A stretch of DNA of 64,000 bases from Fasciola hepatica (lineage: Eukaryota > Platyhelminthes > Trematoda > Plagiorchiida > Fasciolidae), in NCBI GenBank assembly GCA_948099385.1, contig CANUEZ040000168.1, forward strand, positions 2,481,501-2,545,500, in the 5' to 3' direction. Made by a program: the position numbers and the translations under genes. Below are positions 34,560 to 46,839 of this stretch, piece by piece. Position 1 is the first letter of the stretch. Every line of letters starts with the position of its first letter. The notes under the pieces are model-generated. The model had not been told where the DNA came from. It was given only the letters and a program-made list of their open reading frames with translations, and did no database searches.

Positions 34560-35600
34560 ATAGCACACATACATCAGGAGCCCCCGCCAAAGAAATGGAT
34601 AGCACAGGAAAGGCACAACTACGGCTGCAGTACGCTACCTATGAACTCCATCAAATCATCAAACTTAGATCCTCGCATAAACAGTTATTCTTTCAGATTC
34701 CTCTGCCATCAGGCCTGTAAATCAGCACGCAGGCTCCGGACAGTGTGTCCCAGACTACGCAATCCATTTGGATTGGACTGACATGCTATACCCCAAGTCT
34801 ACATTATTGTCACCAAGTTGGACAATAATTCGGTGTTGTTGTTGGCCCTTTTTGCCTACGATAAAGCAGTATCGATCAGACTTCGGGCTACCTCAAATGG
34901 CTGTATAAACAAGCCTTTGATAATTCTCATGCTCCAAATGATAATGATAATGATGATAATGATGATGATAATGATAATGGTATATTTCTCGGCCATGGTC
35001 GAGACGCACGCGCTAGCGCATGATCATGAATATTCGCGCACCAAATGGCTGCATCTCTAGACATCCCATGGCAACACTTCAACAAATACAAGATTTCTTG
35101 CCCGAGATCAGCCATTTTGCGCTGAATAAGAGTTTGGAATAGTCTCTTGAATTTACAGTGTCACTTAAGGTGCCAATCGAAAGGGTTCATCTCTAACTTT
35201 GGCAGGCAAAATGCTGAAATACTTGTGGTTCCCGGCAGCCTCGATGGTTTATACCCATCGCCAATGTTGCCGTTTGAATTTTGCTGCTGTGAGCTACATT
35301 ATTTCCTCGACGGCCCCCTGAACTGAGCCCCCCGTTTAAAACGCCACGTCTTTTCTCCAGCTGACGGTAACTGATTCTGCGGCCGTCCCTCTATAAATAT
35401 CGACATCTTTAAACCGATTATGCCAACAAATTCATGAATTGGCACTGACAGAACTGGTGATTCTTTCATTACATGGAGAATCAATAGCATCCAAACCATC
35501 CCCGGGGGCTTGCCGAGTTTGGCCCTATCATTTCGCAAGTCCCTTGTTTTCCCTTCCGGATGTTCTTAATGATGTTCTTGTCAAGGTTTTACTTAAATAC
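34560..35600 (-). pseudogene. BEL-4 Gag fragment, interrupted by a small insert
   Basis: Nucleotide-level match on the minus strand to BEL-2 gag. 34640-34720 aligns with BEL-2 15830-15915 (CTATGAACTCC-TCAAATC-T-AA, then CTGTAAATCA). 34850-34925 matches 16060-16130. After an insert, 35060-35150 corresponds to 16200-16290 and 35440-35520 to 16590-16670 (ATTGGCACTGACAGA, then CCATCCCC-G-GCTTGCCGAGT). No frame is open throughout. Gag only; pol is absent. Confidence 0.68.
34935..35045. repeat. microsatellite-bearing insert within BEL-4 gag
   Basis: A run of GATAAT/GATGAT units (34938-34980) is followed by a CpG-rich stretch with self-complementary pieces (GCGCTAGCGC, CATGATCATG). It has no counterpart in BEL-2 gag, which is continuous across this point. 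Confidence 0.55.
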
Positions 35601-35990
35601 CGTAAGCGACAAGAACCATAAGTCGGCCTCAGCACAAACAACTCACAAAAATTTCGAAACCGGAAAAAGATCGATTCGTGGTTGTTACACTCTAAGGGGA
35701 AGGAAATAAAAGGTACAATTATGCACAAACCCTAAGTAACGAGATGACAAAAATGATACGTAAATTTCTCGAATACGGTTCAGAAGCACATACGAAAGCA
35801 TGATCATACTGCATTCCATTGGTAAAAAAAGATGAAACAGAGGAGTCGCAATTATCCGTATCCTACAGTAAAGCTGAACTGAGTTTGAATTAAATAAAAT
35901 GACGTGGGCTTACGCGGCAAACATGAGTCATATCGGATTCATAGGCGAACAACGTTAGGGATGTGGCTTTTCGCAAACATGGTGAACGGG
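35601..35990 (-). repeat. LTR-like sequence upstream of BEL-4 gag
   Basis: It lies where the 5' LTR of BEL-4 should be and shows patchy similarity to the BEL-2 LTR (CGAAACC-GAA-AAGATCGATTCGTGG beside CCAGAACAAGATTGATTCGTAG; ATGCACAAA). Edges and identity could not be fixed by eye. Confidence 0.4.
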
Positions 35991-38900
35991 GAGAGTTAAA
36001 GCATTCTAGGACAAAACAAACGATATTCGAATGATGGTTACTCGCGTTCATTATAGAGAACAGTCAACGTAGACAAAAGATCGATAAACAAACAGTCAAA
36101 TGCTATCACATTCTGGAGAGGAAGGTGTGGTGTATCGGAAAAATTGCCCTGAGGAAATAAACGGATATGACTGTGTTGAAAGTCACCGGATTATTAACAA
36201 AATAGCTACGAATGAATAAAAATCGAACAAGGCAGCTGCAGCCACGGGAATTGCAGTTTTCAGTGTTTACATTTTTAGGAATTGGAGAAAAAGCACGAAA
36301 TTTTCCGATAAAAAAGTCACAGACTGGGCATATGGTTTGCTATTATACTTTATACTGATGTAGAAATGTTAGGCTTGGTGAGGTAGGACTTTCACACGTG
36401 TTGATATATGCGATGATATCAGGGTCAGTGACTTGCGCAGTGTGGGAACCACCTAGGGTGACGCTAGGTTTGTCTTGTGAGGGTTTTACGTCGTAGGTAG
36501 CTGCTGCGGTATGGTTTTGGGCCCAAATGTGCCGAATAAGTTGTGAAATTCCGTTGTGGAGGTGGTTAACATGTAGGATGTTCGGTGATAAAATAGGCTG
36601 GGGGGCACGGTGAGATGTAGCGCCAGTCGAGGTCCACCCTAGTTGATTTCTAAAGACTGGAGTCAACACTGTTGAATTTATCCAAGTATCAACTCGAGAT
36701 GGGCCAGTCCGAGCTCTCAGTTGTAGGGTTCGACCAATCAGCCTAATGGGCGGTGGCGAAAAGTTAAGGACCTAGAATAAATGCAGAGGTTTGCAGTCCG
36801 GACGGGGTTCCGGAAGTGAGTTATGACAACGAATGATGACAATGCATGGCAAACCGTTTAGGTTTACGTAAGTGCATCAGGAGCTAAACTTTATCTCCAT
36901 GGTCAGCTGTACATTTCTTGGTTTACCAATCAGAATTACGATTCACAAGTCTCATAACCAGAAGCTTGGAGAGAGAATTACCGACGGAGATTGAACTACA
37001 CTGCTGCTAGCTGGCGAATTCGCGGACACCTGTTAGTTGTTGTGTAGGCTTTAAAAGATATTTGATTTGGGCTCCGGCCGTAATGGGAGAGTGCAGTACC
37101 CGGCACGGAGCGGCTTTTTATGCGTGTCAGGGTTATTTACGGTGCTAGGTAGGTTAGGGGTAAAAGATCGAGTTACTGTGTCATAGAGTAGGCGCCACTG
37201 ACGCATGTGAGAGCTTTCTGTAGATCTTAGTGGCAGATAGCCGTATTTAGTTGGTGACCCATGGGTTCTTGCCAGGTAGAAATCACCACACTACAGGGTA
37301 AGTTTGAAATATGAAACGGTACCAGCCGTGCGGAGAGGCCTTCCGTCGGCAACGGTGGGAACTCCAGAGAGGGCACTGATGGTTTCCAGCCACTAATGTA
37401 CGAGGTGGAATAGGACAGACGAGGCAGCTCCTGTCTGGAAGCTATCCTAGCTCGAATTAACCTCAGCATGGCGGTGCTTGGATAATAAAACCCCCGAGGC
37501 TTTGTGGTCATGAAGAATCGAGAAAGGCAACATCCAAAACAGTTTACTTATTCAGAGTAGAGACTAGCCTCAGACAGTAGGTTAGGTTTGGTCGGGTAGT
37601 TCACCCGTGAATGAGACTGGTTACAGGCTGACATAACACTATATTCGCTACCAGCTCTTCTGGCGCAGTGACCTCCTAACACCTGAGGAAGTTTGATGAG
37701 TATTAGATTAAAATTGTAGGAAAAACCACTAAGGGTATCGTTGGTGGTGCTTTAGAGAAAACTGGACCCACGCAGGGAAACACAGAAGTGGGATGGACCG
37801 TGATGTAACTCGATGGCGTCGGTATACTGAGACTAGGCTTGACTATGAGCAAGGTACCAATAATAAAAATGAATAAATAAGTAAGAGGTTATTACAGATA
37901 ACCCCGAGGCCTGCTGCAAAGCAAGATCAAACGGTGCAGTTGAAAGCTGAGTCAGAGTTTCAAGAGGATTATGTAATTATGCGCACGCCATTGAATGTAA
38001 GAGAAGGCATTTAGGTCAATATCTGTGGAAGCACCCGGCAAATTTTAGCTCAAGATCAGGCTGTCGATCCAACCGAATCCAGGTAGAGTGGATTGGGAAT
38101 GGTAAAGATACACACAAATCCCACGGAAGGAAGACCGTCCTACCGGAGGATCAGACTGGATTGAAGTGAACTTGGTTATTGTGAAAAATAAAAATTCCCT
38201 AGAGAGATGTAATGAAGCAATAGCGTTTTGCGGTGTACGAGAGGGGTGAGGATGTAAAATAAGACGATGAAAAAAGGTGGTCTTTGGGATACATAGCAAG
38301 AAAAATCAGTCCAGGATTACAGTTGTGCCGTTAAGCGACGGTGTATCAGCTGAGTCATTTATATGACAGACGGAACACACACCTGGACTATGGTTGCCAA
38401 GGTGATGGTGAAAGAATTGGTTGGATAGAAGCAGCTAGACTTTGAGCGGATTGTTTGCTTTCAGAGGAAGGGAATATGTTGCACCAACATGAAAGTGGGA
38501 ACTGGCGATAAATCAGTGTATGGAGCGTAACTACAACAGTGGCGAAACACGGAGCTGGCAAAAGTGATAAAGTGACAGGAGGGAGACTATCAATTTATGT
38601 TCTGTATAAATAGTAGACCGCTTGATGGCGACAAAACAGAACTTTGAGGTACAAATGCTTATCAGAAGAGCATATTTGGTACATGATACCCTGCAAGATG
38701 AGGATATTGCAAAGCAACAGCCCTAAGTGAACAAACAGCGGGACTGACAGAGACGGCAAACAACCACAGAATCATCCAGTACTGGGAACCTCTATAGATA
38801 TATTTCGCTGTGATATGTACTGTTTGAAGATTGTGGCACGGAAATAAATGGCAAAGGCAAATGCGTCGGTTTTCGAATATATCAGTAAAAGTAGAAAAGA

Positions 38901-39190
38901 GGTTGAATTTCACCTTACAGAATGTTTAAGTTTACTAATGGGAATGATGAACAGCTTAGTATGAAACCAAGGGAAAAGGGGGCGTGAACAGAGAGCCAAA
39001 AAGGTTTATGGGTCTTTAAGTATGCGAAAATTATGCACCAAGGAAAGTAAATTTTCCCGAGCGTAAAAGCGGTAAGTCGTGATGGCGAATCGGGAAGCAA
39101 GCACGGTGGAAATTCGATGATAGCTGGAGCAGACAGCAGCATATCTACAGCATTTCGAGTATATGAACGGTGCTTCTGTTTGCTTGTCTG
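35991..39190. other. purine-rich decayed DNA, nothing assigned
   Basis: Several open minus-strand stretches (36343-36669, 37227-37511, 38045-38299, 38662-38913, 38915-39238) lack any recognisable motif. The strong A+G bias of the plus strand matches regions antisense to LINEs in this window, so decayed minus-strand LINE sequence is my best guess. Confidence 0.3.
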
Positions 39191-39199
39191 TTTTTTAAA

Positions 39200-39400
39200 C
39201 CTGCAACCAGTGCACTGGACACTCAACCAGGAAGCCACTACTGGAGGCAGGAGGCGCGATCCAGCAACCTAGATGCTCCCACACGTCGTTGCAGAGGTCT
39301 TGCACGCCCGATGTGCACCCGCAAAAGCGGTGGATCTGACCGCACCCTACACTGGCGGGATTTCTACAGGTGATGTTGGCGAGGTCACGCAACCGTAGAG
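39200..39400 (+). repeat. dispersed repeat R2, copy 2
   Basis: Plus-strand counterpart of 17930-18140, with the shared blocks CGTTGCAGA, GCCCGATGTGCACC and GGATCTGACCGCACC. No coding role is assigned. Confidence 0.5.
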
Positions 39401-39989
39401 ATGGAGTGGTCTAGGAAATTGCTGCTAGAGGTGAAGGATCCTGGGGAAGGTGGTCTATGAGGGAGCGAGGGAATGACAGGCGGGTATCAAATTTTCAGCC
39501 GGAAGTGAAGGCCAGACAGTTCTCCGATATAATCTCCGGATCATTCCAGGACATCAAAATGGAGATACGCCCCGGTCAGTGTCTTGAAACAAAAATAGAG
39601 GCGCAGCCTGGGATGTCCCCAGCTGAGGATCAGCGGTCATAGGTGAAAAGAAAAATCTAGTGGTTTAAACACAGAATACTTTGGGAAGAATGGGGCTGAG
39701 AGCTATTGTCAGTGAACGGGAGTACAAAAATAATGATGATCACTAGGAATATGGATGGTGATTTAGAGGTGAATCGTGGTAGCCGGAATTGGATTTAGGG
39801 TTGAAATGACAGAGAAAAATAAAGAAGGGGCATTGGGTCAGTCTGGATCAAGTGAAGCGAATTAAGTGTGATGGAGAGACGTCAGAGCGCGTGAATTGGG
39901 GAGAACCTAACGAGAGTAGTGTCAGTGATGTAAAATCGTCACACGGGATACTAATATGCTGGCGATGAAGAAGGTATATGTGGTAGGTG
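39401..39989. other. no recognisable feature
   Basis: Purine-rich sequence with no motif between repeat R2 and the worn LTR. Confidence 0.3.
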
Positions 39990-40372
39990 ATTTTAAAACG
40001 TCTTCCGGCAATACTTAGCCCAATTTGAAAAGGATCTCGAAATCAGAACGCGGGTATCACTTAGTTCTACGATACTAAATTATTAAATGAACGATGAAAT
40101 TAAAAAATGAGAACCTCAACTAGGCGATAAAAGGGACTCAGAAAACGAGAATAAAATTGGTGCCTGCGGGAGGGGAGCAAGAGCGTCATGCAGGTCCAAA
40201 GTAGGATATGACAAAGTGGCTCTTTGGACGTGAACAAACGGAGGATGAATCATGAAAACGTGCAGCGCATAAAGACACGCAAATGGTGTATATCAGCGAG
40301 TGATGTCAGGGAAACTTGAAATTGTAGTCTCTCTGAGGGGATTTTCCACAACCGGTTGCCACAGTGAGGCCG
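39990..40372 (-). repeat. worn solo LTR of the BEL-3 family
   Basis: It follows the order of the BEL-3-family LTRs: GGATCTCGAAATCA, TCTACGATACTAAATTAT, GGACTCAGAAAACGAGAA, GGATATGACAAAGT, then GGGGATTTTCCACAACCGG and TTGCCACA at the right end. It is much more diverged than the 31335 and 52962 copies. No internal element adjoins it. The left edge is uncertain by about 10 bases. Confidence 0.7.
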
Positions 40373-40479
40373 GCCTTTCAAAAGACGTTACCGGGGTCAG
40401 GCCTTCTTTATCCGTTCAAAATTCCAGGCTACCCTGATAAGCTCGTTCCAGAGCGGTGCATGTACGGGTTAACTGTATT

Positions 40480-42100
40480 ACTTTGGCAATATCTAAATAA
40501 TTTGTAAGGACAATTTTAACGGGTTTATTGTCTGGCAGGCTCGAACGTCCTTAGGGAGCCCGTTCCACATACGGAAATAGACTGTACTGTCCTTAAGTGT
40601 GGTGTATGCATCCTGAGCGAAACACAGATGACTATTGGATGTATGCGCCCTAGAATGTAGGAGGTTGAATAAAACATATAGATTGACTTTCATACGTCGT
40701 AGCCACAAGGGTCCAAGTTTTGGTAGCTCACATCTCTCTCTGTAACTCAAGGGGGACGGTGAGCCAAGTAATTCCTAGGTGAAGGTTAGCAGAACTCTTT
40801 CGATCGCGAGCCTATCAGACTTGCGCATGTGAGTGTACACCAGAGGGCAGTACTCGGGCCGCCGTCCTGGTTGGGATTTGAAGATCATAAGCTGGTTGCC
40901 GAGCTTTCCAAAAGTTTTGCTAATGGAAGCTATGGGTCTCAGTCTTAACCACCTGGCACTCGGCCTGTTCTTGAAAGGCAAACGTGCAGGAATGCCGTAA
41001 GCCGAGACCTTGTGCTGGCGGAGGAATGGGAACGTATGAGCAGCCTAAGGCGAGGGATCCAGGGAGAATGTGACCTTTGTACGTAACAATAGCACTATAG
41101 CAGCAAAGAAACTCGTTTTCCAAGTGTGGCGCCATATGTCAGGGGATTTCAGGTCGTCAGCTATCTCGATAAGGGTATAGGTCAAAGTGGGGGGATCAAA
41201 GGAATAGACCGTTTTGATATCATCAGCGAATAGAAACGCGGAGCCGTAGAGTGTTACTGTGAATACGCCGCTGATGTGGAGAAGAAATAAAAATGGGCCT
41301 ACCACGCTGCCTTGATAAACACCAGTTGTGACTGGCTGAGGTGTTGAGGGGTAAACCCTAATGTTTGCTGCTTGCAGTCTCATGCTAAAATGTGATGACA
41401 ACCAAAAAACGTGTGGGCCCGTCATGTTGTAAGATTTAGCCTTGGTTAGCAGCTGAGCAGGAGGCACGCGATCAAATGCTTTTGTCATATAAAGAAGGAC
41501 AATGACAGATGCCTTCCCAGAGTCAGCCGATGTTGTGATTAGATTAACGAAATCAAGCTGGCCGGTTACGCACGACCTGGGCTCTGAGAAACCGTGTTGT
41601 TTGTTATTTAATAACCCATGGGGGCGGATGAAATGGGCAATGTTATCTTTAACTACTCTTTCCTTTATCCTAGATATGATGGGAGGGTGATTTATGGAGC
41701 TGTAGTTAGCAGGGTAATGTAACACAGCCCTCTCATGAAGGGAAATGATAACGGACGCTGTCCCCTGGGATGGGACATTGCTTTGTGAGCTGAAAAGGTT
41801 GAATAAGCTCAGCAAAAACATCAATGTGTTCGGGCCGCCAAGAATAAAAACACAGCTGGAAAGATGCCACCGGGTCCAGGGTGGGCCAAAGGCCAGGTTG
41901 TACTTGACAGCTGTCTGACTTCGTTGGTTGAGAACACTACGGTCGACGAGGCATCGGAAGCCAAGGAGGTGAGGTCCTGGGTTGGACAGTTGCGGCTTGT
42001 TATGAAGGTAGAAGGGAATGAATTATTGGATGCCTCGCAGAGTAACGGCGGTGAGCTAATATAAGTGTCTTCTGAGCGCAGCAGGTATGGCATTTTGGTT
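40480..42100 (-). pseudogene. LINE-E reverse transcriptase (relic)
   Basis: Minus-strand CR1/jockey-like RT. GPGGIFPAVFL (GPDGIP) lies at 41880, and INHPPIISRIKERVV with NNKQHGFSEPRSC at 41690-41570. Next come VIVLLYMTKAFDRVPPAQLLTKA (VLYLD-SKAFDRV) and YQGSVVGPFLFLLHI (QGSVLGPLLFLLYI). FLFADDIKTVYSF at 41240 has the catalytic ADD intact. The C-terminal part is at 40981-40493 (RPEYCPLVYTH, ERCELPKLGPLWLRRMKVNL). Frame changes occur at about 41050 and 40760-40780. It is the best preserved LINE RT here. Confidence 0.85.
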
Positions 42101-42479
42101 TTAGAGTGGGCGGTGTCGTTTATTATCAGAGCCAGAGAGGTGGGCTATTTTATTCCGCCGGTTGAGAGCCTACAGTTATTGTTTTCCAGCTTGTTCTTCT
42201 TTTCACTCAGTAGCTGGCGTGGGAGGTGGCTGAGGCCCAGAAAGACAGAGAGGTCATTAGTCCTTTCGTAGGCAAGTTGCAGTTTCTGAAATTCACTTTG
42301 CATTTTTTTGTCGCCGAGATGCCTTTCTCACACTGACCCTGATTATCTCGGGAGAAATGATGTTTAGAGAGCAGAATAAGTTATAGCACACTACTTCCGG
42401 CGCCACCTGAGGGTTAGGTGTTAGGAAGAGTTCATCCTAGGTCTGGTTAGGTAGGTTAACGGGTAGAAATTCCTTATTT

Positions 42480-43260
42480 GCACCTAGGAAAGATTTCCGA
42501 CTTTGAGGACTTACTTGATGACGCGGTTGTTAGGAGAATCCAAATGCTCTGACCTTATGATCCCAACTAGAGAAGTGGCTAAGGACATTTGCGTTTATTT
42601 CCCGGAGGCCAACGGTAAAGATTAGACCAAGAATAAAGTTCCCTCTGGTTGGTGATGCTACTTGTTGCGTCCCTCCTCCTGCACGGGCACGTGAGATAGG
42701 ATTACATAGTTTCGGAAAGGATTTCAGGGTTGTTCAACAAATGCCAGGGAGGTTGAAGTCCCTCGCTATAGTTTTAGCAGCATGCGGGATTTCAGCTACG
42801 TGACACAAAGCATCGGTGGTTGCATCTATATCACCCGTGTTATGGCCCGACGGACAGTATACACCACCAATGGTGAGCCATCCCTGAAGCGGTGGTATAG
42901 AGATCCAAACGGAGTCTTGGAACTTATCAAGGACAAGAAGTTGGAGTAAGTGTGTTCCAAGACCTTTCTTACTGTGAGCAAGACATCCACCACCAAGTCT
43001 TTCAGATGTGTTCGTAGCGAATATATTATAACCTGGTATGGAGTTGTGTTAGAGGGCAGTTTCATCAATAGGACAAGTTTCAGTTACGGGGGTCACATCC
43101 GGGTGAGATTGCAGTGCAAAGGAGCGGATGGAGGTAGGTTTGCTCACAAGGGAGCGAGCGTTTGAAAGTGCAACTGCAAAACTGTCGTTATCATGGCCAC
43201 AACGTATATTGAATGTGTGGCTCCTTAAGTTGGCTGTCAGGTCTGGAAACATTTTAGCCA
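42480..43260 (-). pseudogene. LINE-E endonuclease (relic)
   Basis: Directly upstream of the LINE-E RT on the minus strand. SNARSLVSKPTSIRSFALQSHPDVTPVTETC (family NARSL-NK---L-------PD---ITETWL) is at 43200-43080. GGGCLAHSKKGLG follows in a shifted frame at about 42960, then VWISIPPLQGWLTIGGVYCP, ARDFNLPGIC near 42740 (family AGDFNLP) and a WDHKV stretch near 42560 (family SDHK). This is the apurinic/apyrimidinic-type nuclease that nicks target DNA. The domain is interrupted by frameshifts. Confidence 0.75.
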
Positions 43261-43969
43261 CTGGTGGATCGTAGGATGGCGTGCGAGAAAGATATGTTAT
43301 GGAAGGAGGCGGCACATTTAGAGGAAATGGAAAAATCGGCAGATTTCGATGGTGTGGCGTGGAGTCCGAAAGCTCACGACTATTTGGAAGTGGAGAGCAA
43401 GATGCATGGTGCTGTTAAGTGGCCCGTAAGTAAACAACCGGAACTGCATTTGGATAAGGCACTGAAATAACGACCTGAGCAGACTTGCCGAGACTTTCTT
43501 TTTCGTTTTGGGGTTAATTGTTGTTATGTGTCATTGTACGTGGGGGCGAAAGACTGATTGGGATCGGAAAGAGCGGCCCGGGCCATCGAGGTGAGATGAC
43601 TGATTTGACCGAATAAGTCACTCTATTTATCTTTGAATTCGTTACGGATGCCGGCGCAAATATACTTAGTCCTGCGCCCTTCTGAGGTTTGCGAGGAATG
43701 GCCAGTTCTGTCATCGACAGTTGAGAGATTACCGATTTGACGTTAGGTACTGGGCTGTTTTCTCCAACCGGTTTTGGACTTCAGACCCCTACGAGGGTCG
43801 GAATTCTTTTTCGAACTATTTCCCGTGTGCGTAGTTTGTAAGTTCGACCAGGCACTCCTTGAGCTAGTCAAGGGAATCGTTTCACCCGGGTTTTCTTATG
43901 ATAATTTGTCACTAGTTTCGGAGTCAGGGGACTTTTATCAGTTCTGTGGACTTCGGGGAGCACCTTAAG
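43261..43969. other. spacer between LINE-E ORF1 and endonuclease, no motif
   Basis: Short open stretches on both strands with no recognisable motif. By position this is the ORF1-ORF2 junction of LINE-E. Confidence 0.3.
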
Positions 43970-45200
43970 TTAGACAGCTTTGTTGAGGCTATTTTCAGGG
44001 TTTTGAAGCCTTCGAAGCGGCTCAGATGAATTGGAGACTGACGAACTATCTAGGTCGACAGCTATTCTGCCACCAACTACAGAAGAGATCCTTGTACGAT
44101 GGCCGACGCTTGGCAAATTGACCACCAGAGAGGGCCCACTGGCTAAATGTCCACCAGGGTTAAGGTTTTTGGTATGGCTTTTGTGAAGCACTCTTTGTAG
44201 AGAACTTTTATCGGGAAGTATCCTTGTTTGCTCGAATCCTGTACTTGCAACACCAAAAGACTGCCGGCCGATAAACTCCTTGACAGAAGCTTCAGTAATA
44301 AACTGAAACATGAGCGGACATGTATTTCGCTGTGAAGTTTTGCGGAGACTGGTACAATAGCATGGTTGCGAATCCAAGTTGCAAGCATTTAGGATGAAAT
44401 TCTTAGCAGTTGAGAGGGACAATCTACCTGGAATGATGAATGCTATTGCACTGTCGGCTTTTTTGATGAGCCTAAAGATTTCAGAGGCAACGGTATCGAT
44501 GAATCTCGCGGCCGAGATTAAGTTGGCCCGAGTGTGATGTGCAGATGGGTTGAGAAGAAACGCTAATGGACTCAACTGGGGGATGGTTTGGTCGAAAGCT
44601 TCAAGCCGAGAGTATGTGTTGATTGCACGGCTAGCATAAACTTTCACTGTCACTAGCACACTTCAGAGCAGGGCAACCTCAATGTGAAAAAAAGTTCCGG
44701 AAAAGATGGCTGGTTGCAATATGATAGGGCCGAATTTCTGTTGGAGGAGTGAATTCTAAAGGTTTAAACTCAGTGCCCATAGCAGACCATACCAGGGCTA
44801 GCTTCCGATGAGGGGGTATCGATATAAACATCAATTAGCATCCTGCAAGCGGTGCACTTAGGATGATTCACAAGTTTGCTAATTTTTCTACTTCTTATGG
44901 TTTCATCACAGTCAGATATCTGGCCACGAGAGAAGACGGAGCTGCTTTGGTGAGTGGTCGAATCTCCGACGTCCCGGCTGAAATGTGGGTTACATGTGAC
45001 AAGCGGCAGCGGAAAAAGGTCAGCCATGTTGGTCTTTTGCTGGCAACACTGCTGCCCAGAGATAAAGGGCGCATGTTACAGGGCAGGTGAGCTTGGAAAG
45101 CAAAACTGCAGGTTCTTTTCCTTAGCCGTTGTGCCAATCTTCGAACTTTCACCTTAATGTTGTCTCTTTGGTGATCAGCTCCGTAGACGGGGGCAGTCAA
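43970..45200 (-). pseudogene. LINE-E ORF1 (relic)
   Basis: Minus strand, upstream of the endonuclease. The long open part at 44659-43970 (229 codons) contains a serine/leucine-rich stretch with ADSAIAFIIPGRLS, NACNLDSQPCYCTSL and KSSLQRVLHKSHT. The upstream part (45200-44770, two frames) shows HPKCTACRMLIDVY, which could be half of a Cys/His finger, as CR1-like ORF1 proteins often carry. Function (RNA binding) is inferred from position. The match to a named ORF1 family is weak. Confidence 0.5.
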
Positions 45201-46835
45201 AGCCAGGTATTGTCATAAATTTGCCGCAGGAAACATCTGCCACTTCCGTGAAGTCGTGAGAATCAGGGAGGTTTACATGAGAAGCAAAATGCAGAGGCAG
45301 GTGGGGAGCATTGTAGCCCGAGATCATTCAAAACGTTTGACGCTCACCGAAACAGTTCTCCATAGGACGAACAGCTACATGCGGAGCGTAAGCAGCTAGA
45401 GTTGAGCGACGGACCGCCTGTACGTGGAGCTCTTGATAGAGGGTATTCAGTTCGGTTGGATAGAAAGCCGAGGAGTGCAGCCTTTAGTGTCTAAGGGCTT
45501 GGAGCTAAATATAAGATGGACTACTGTGCATATGTGTTTCAAACAGAATACCAATTCGTGAAGAATTTGGACTGCATTTTGGTCCTTCATCGTGGAAATG
45601 AAACTACTGAGTTTCTGTCATATACTGAGCCCAGTGATTGCCGTCGGGAAAAGGCAAACTGTACGCGAGCATTATTTAGACCAAGACATTTAAATTAAAA
45701 ATTTTGTCGTATCAGCACTCCAGTCTCACCTCAAAAACTCAAGGCCTTGAAATATAACAGATTAACATCATGGTCAGTTTGTTCTCCTTTAGGACTGTGT
45801 TTATTTAGTGTTCGAAAGCAGCGGAGGGTTGTGATTACGCCTGCATATGCTACGGTTACTCTTTCCACAATGAAGATTACTCGCTGATGAAGAAACCTGA
45901 TCTCGGTTCAAGCATAGGTTAACGGAGAAAAAATCAAAACTTGCTGTCGTGTAAGGAATAACTAGGAGTTCTCGCCTGCGTTGCTGAACTGCATGATCTG
46001 TTTTTAAGACACTGTGAAAGGAAAGGAGGTTAATTCTCGGGCAACTAAATCACAGAAGATCAATTTTCGGCGTATCACTGGGCTCCTTTTAACTGGAGGA
46101 AGAGAACCTGGGAGCTGTCTGTTGATAGCACGTTGTGAACTCTCAAATGCTATTCGGTGTCTCTTTCGCATGCTTGAAAAAAGATCAAATTCTGTACGTG
46201 AGGTCAATAAGACTTTCATTAGGAAAATAGGAAAATATGAAAGATCGAAGTGTGAGGAAGAGGTGGGTCAAGTCGAGCTGGAGTGGTAATGGCGCCCAGC
46301 GGAATTAAAATCCAGGCTCAGGAGGTGGATTCAGCCACAACGACTACAGATGACTTAAAGTTCGAAATATAAATATGAAATAGAAGACGTTAGACGGCGC
46401 CAGTGGGGGTCAAATAGGAAAAACGAAAATTTTCTGACAGCCGGTGTTTGCTGCGGAATGTTAAAAATCAATAATAAGCCTCACAGAAACAGCTGGATGT
46501 GGTTGGCAATCGGCCGAGGAACAGGGACAACGAATCGGCAGTAAAACAAAAAAGTTGATCAAAAAACCAACTGGTAATGATTGGTGAACGGTGACTAAAA
46601 AGTACACTTCATCCGAAAATGGTTACATGCCAAGAGGGAAACGGTAAATCTAGCAAAAATGAAGTGCTTCCTGAAAGACAGTAATTTGGAGCAATGGGTG
46701 TTATTGGGGTGACGATGGTTAGTAAGAACAAGCATGGTCAAATGACTTGGTGGGTGTGTAGTGGCATTGAAAAATACTCGAAACTTTCATTTTATTACTT
46801 ATGTCAGTTTTGCGAGATTGGTTCCCCCCTTGTAG
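45201..46835. other. no recognisable feature
   Basis: No domain, repeat partner or RNA gene was recognised. Small open stretches such as 45516-45698 and 46014-46289 on the plus strand are left uncalled. Confidence 0.3.
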
Positions 46836-46839
46836 CCTA

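Noticed and set aside
36690..36790. tRNA or SINE B-box-like GGGTTCGACCAATC
   Set aside because: No A box at the right distance, no cloverleaf pairing and no second copy found.
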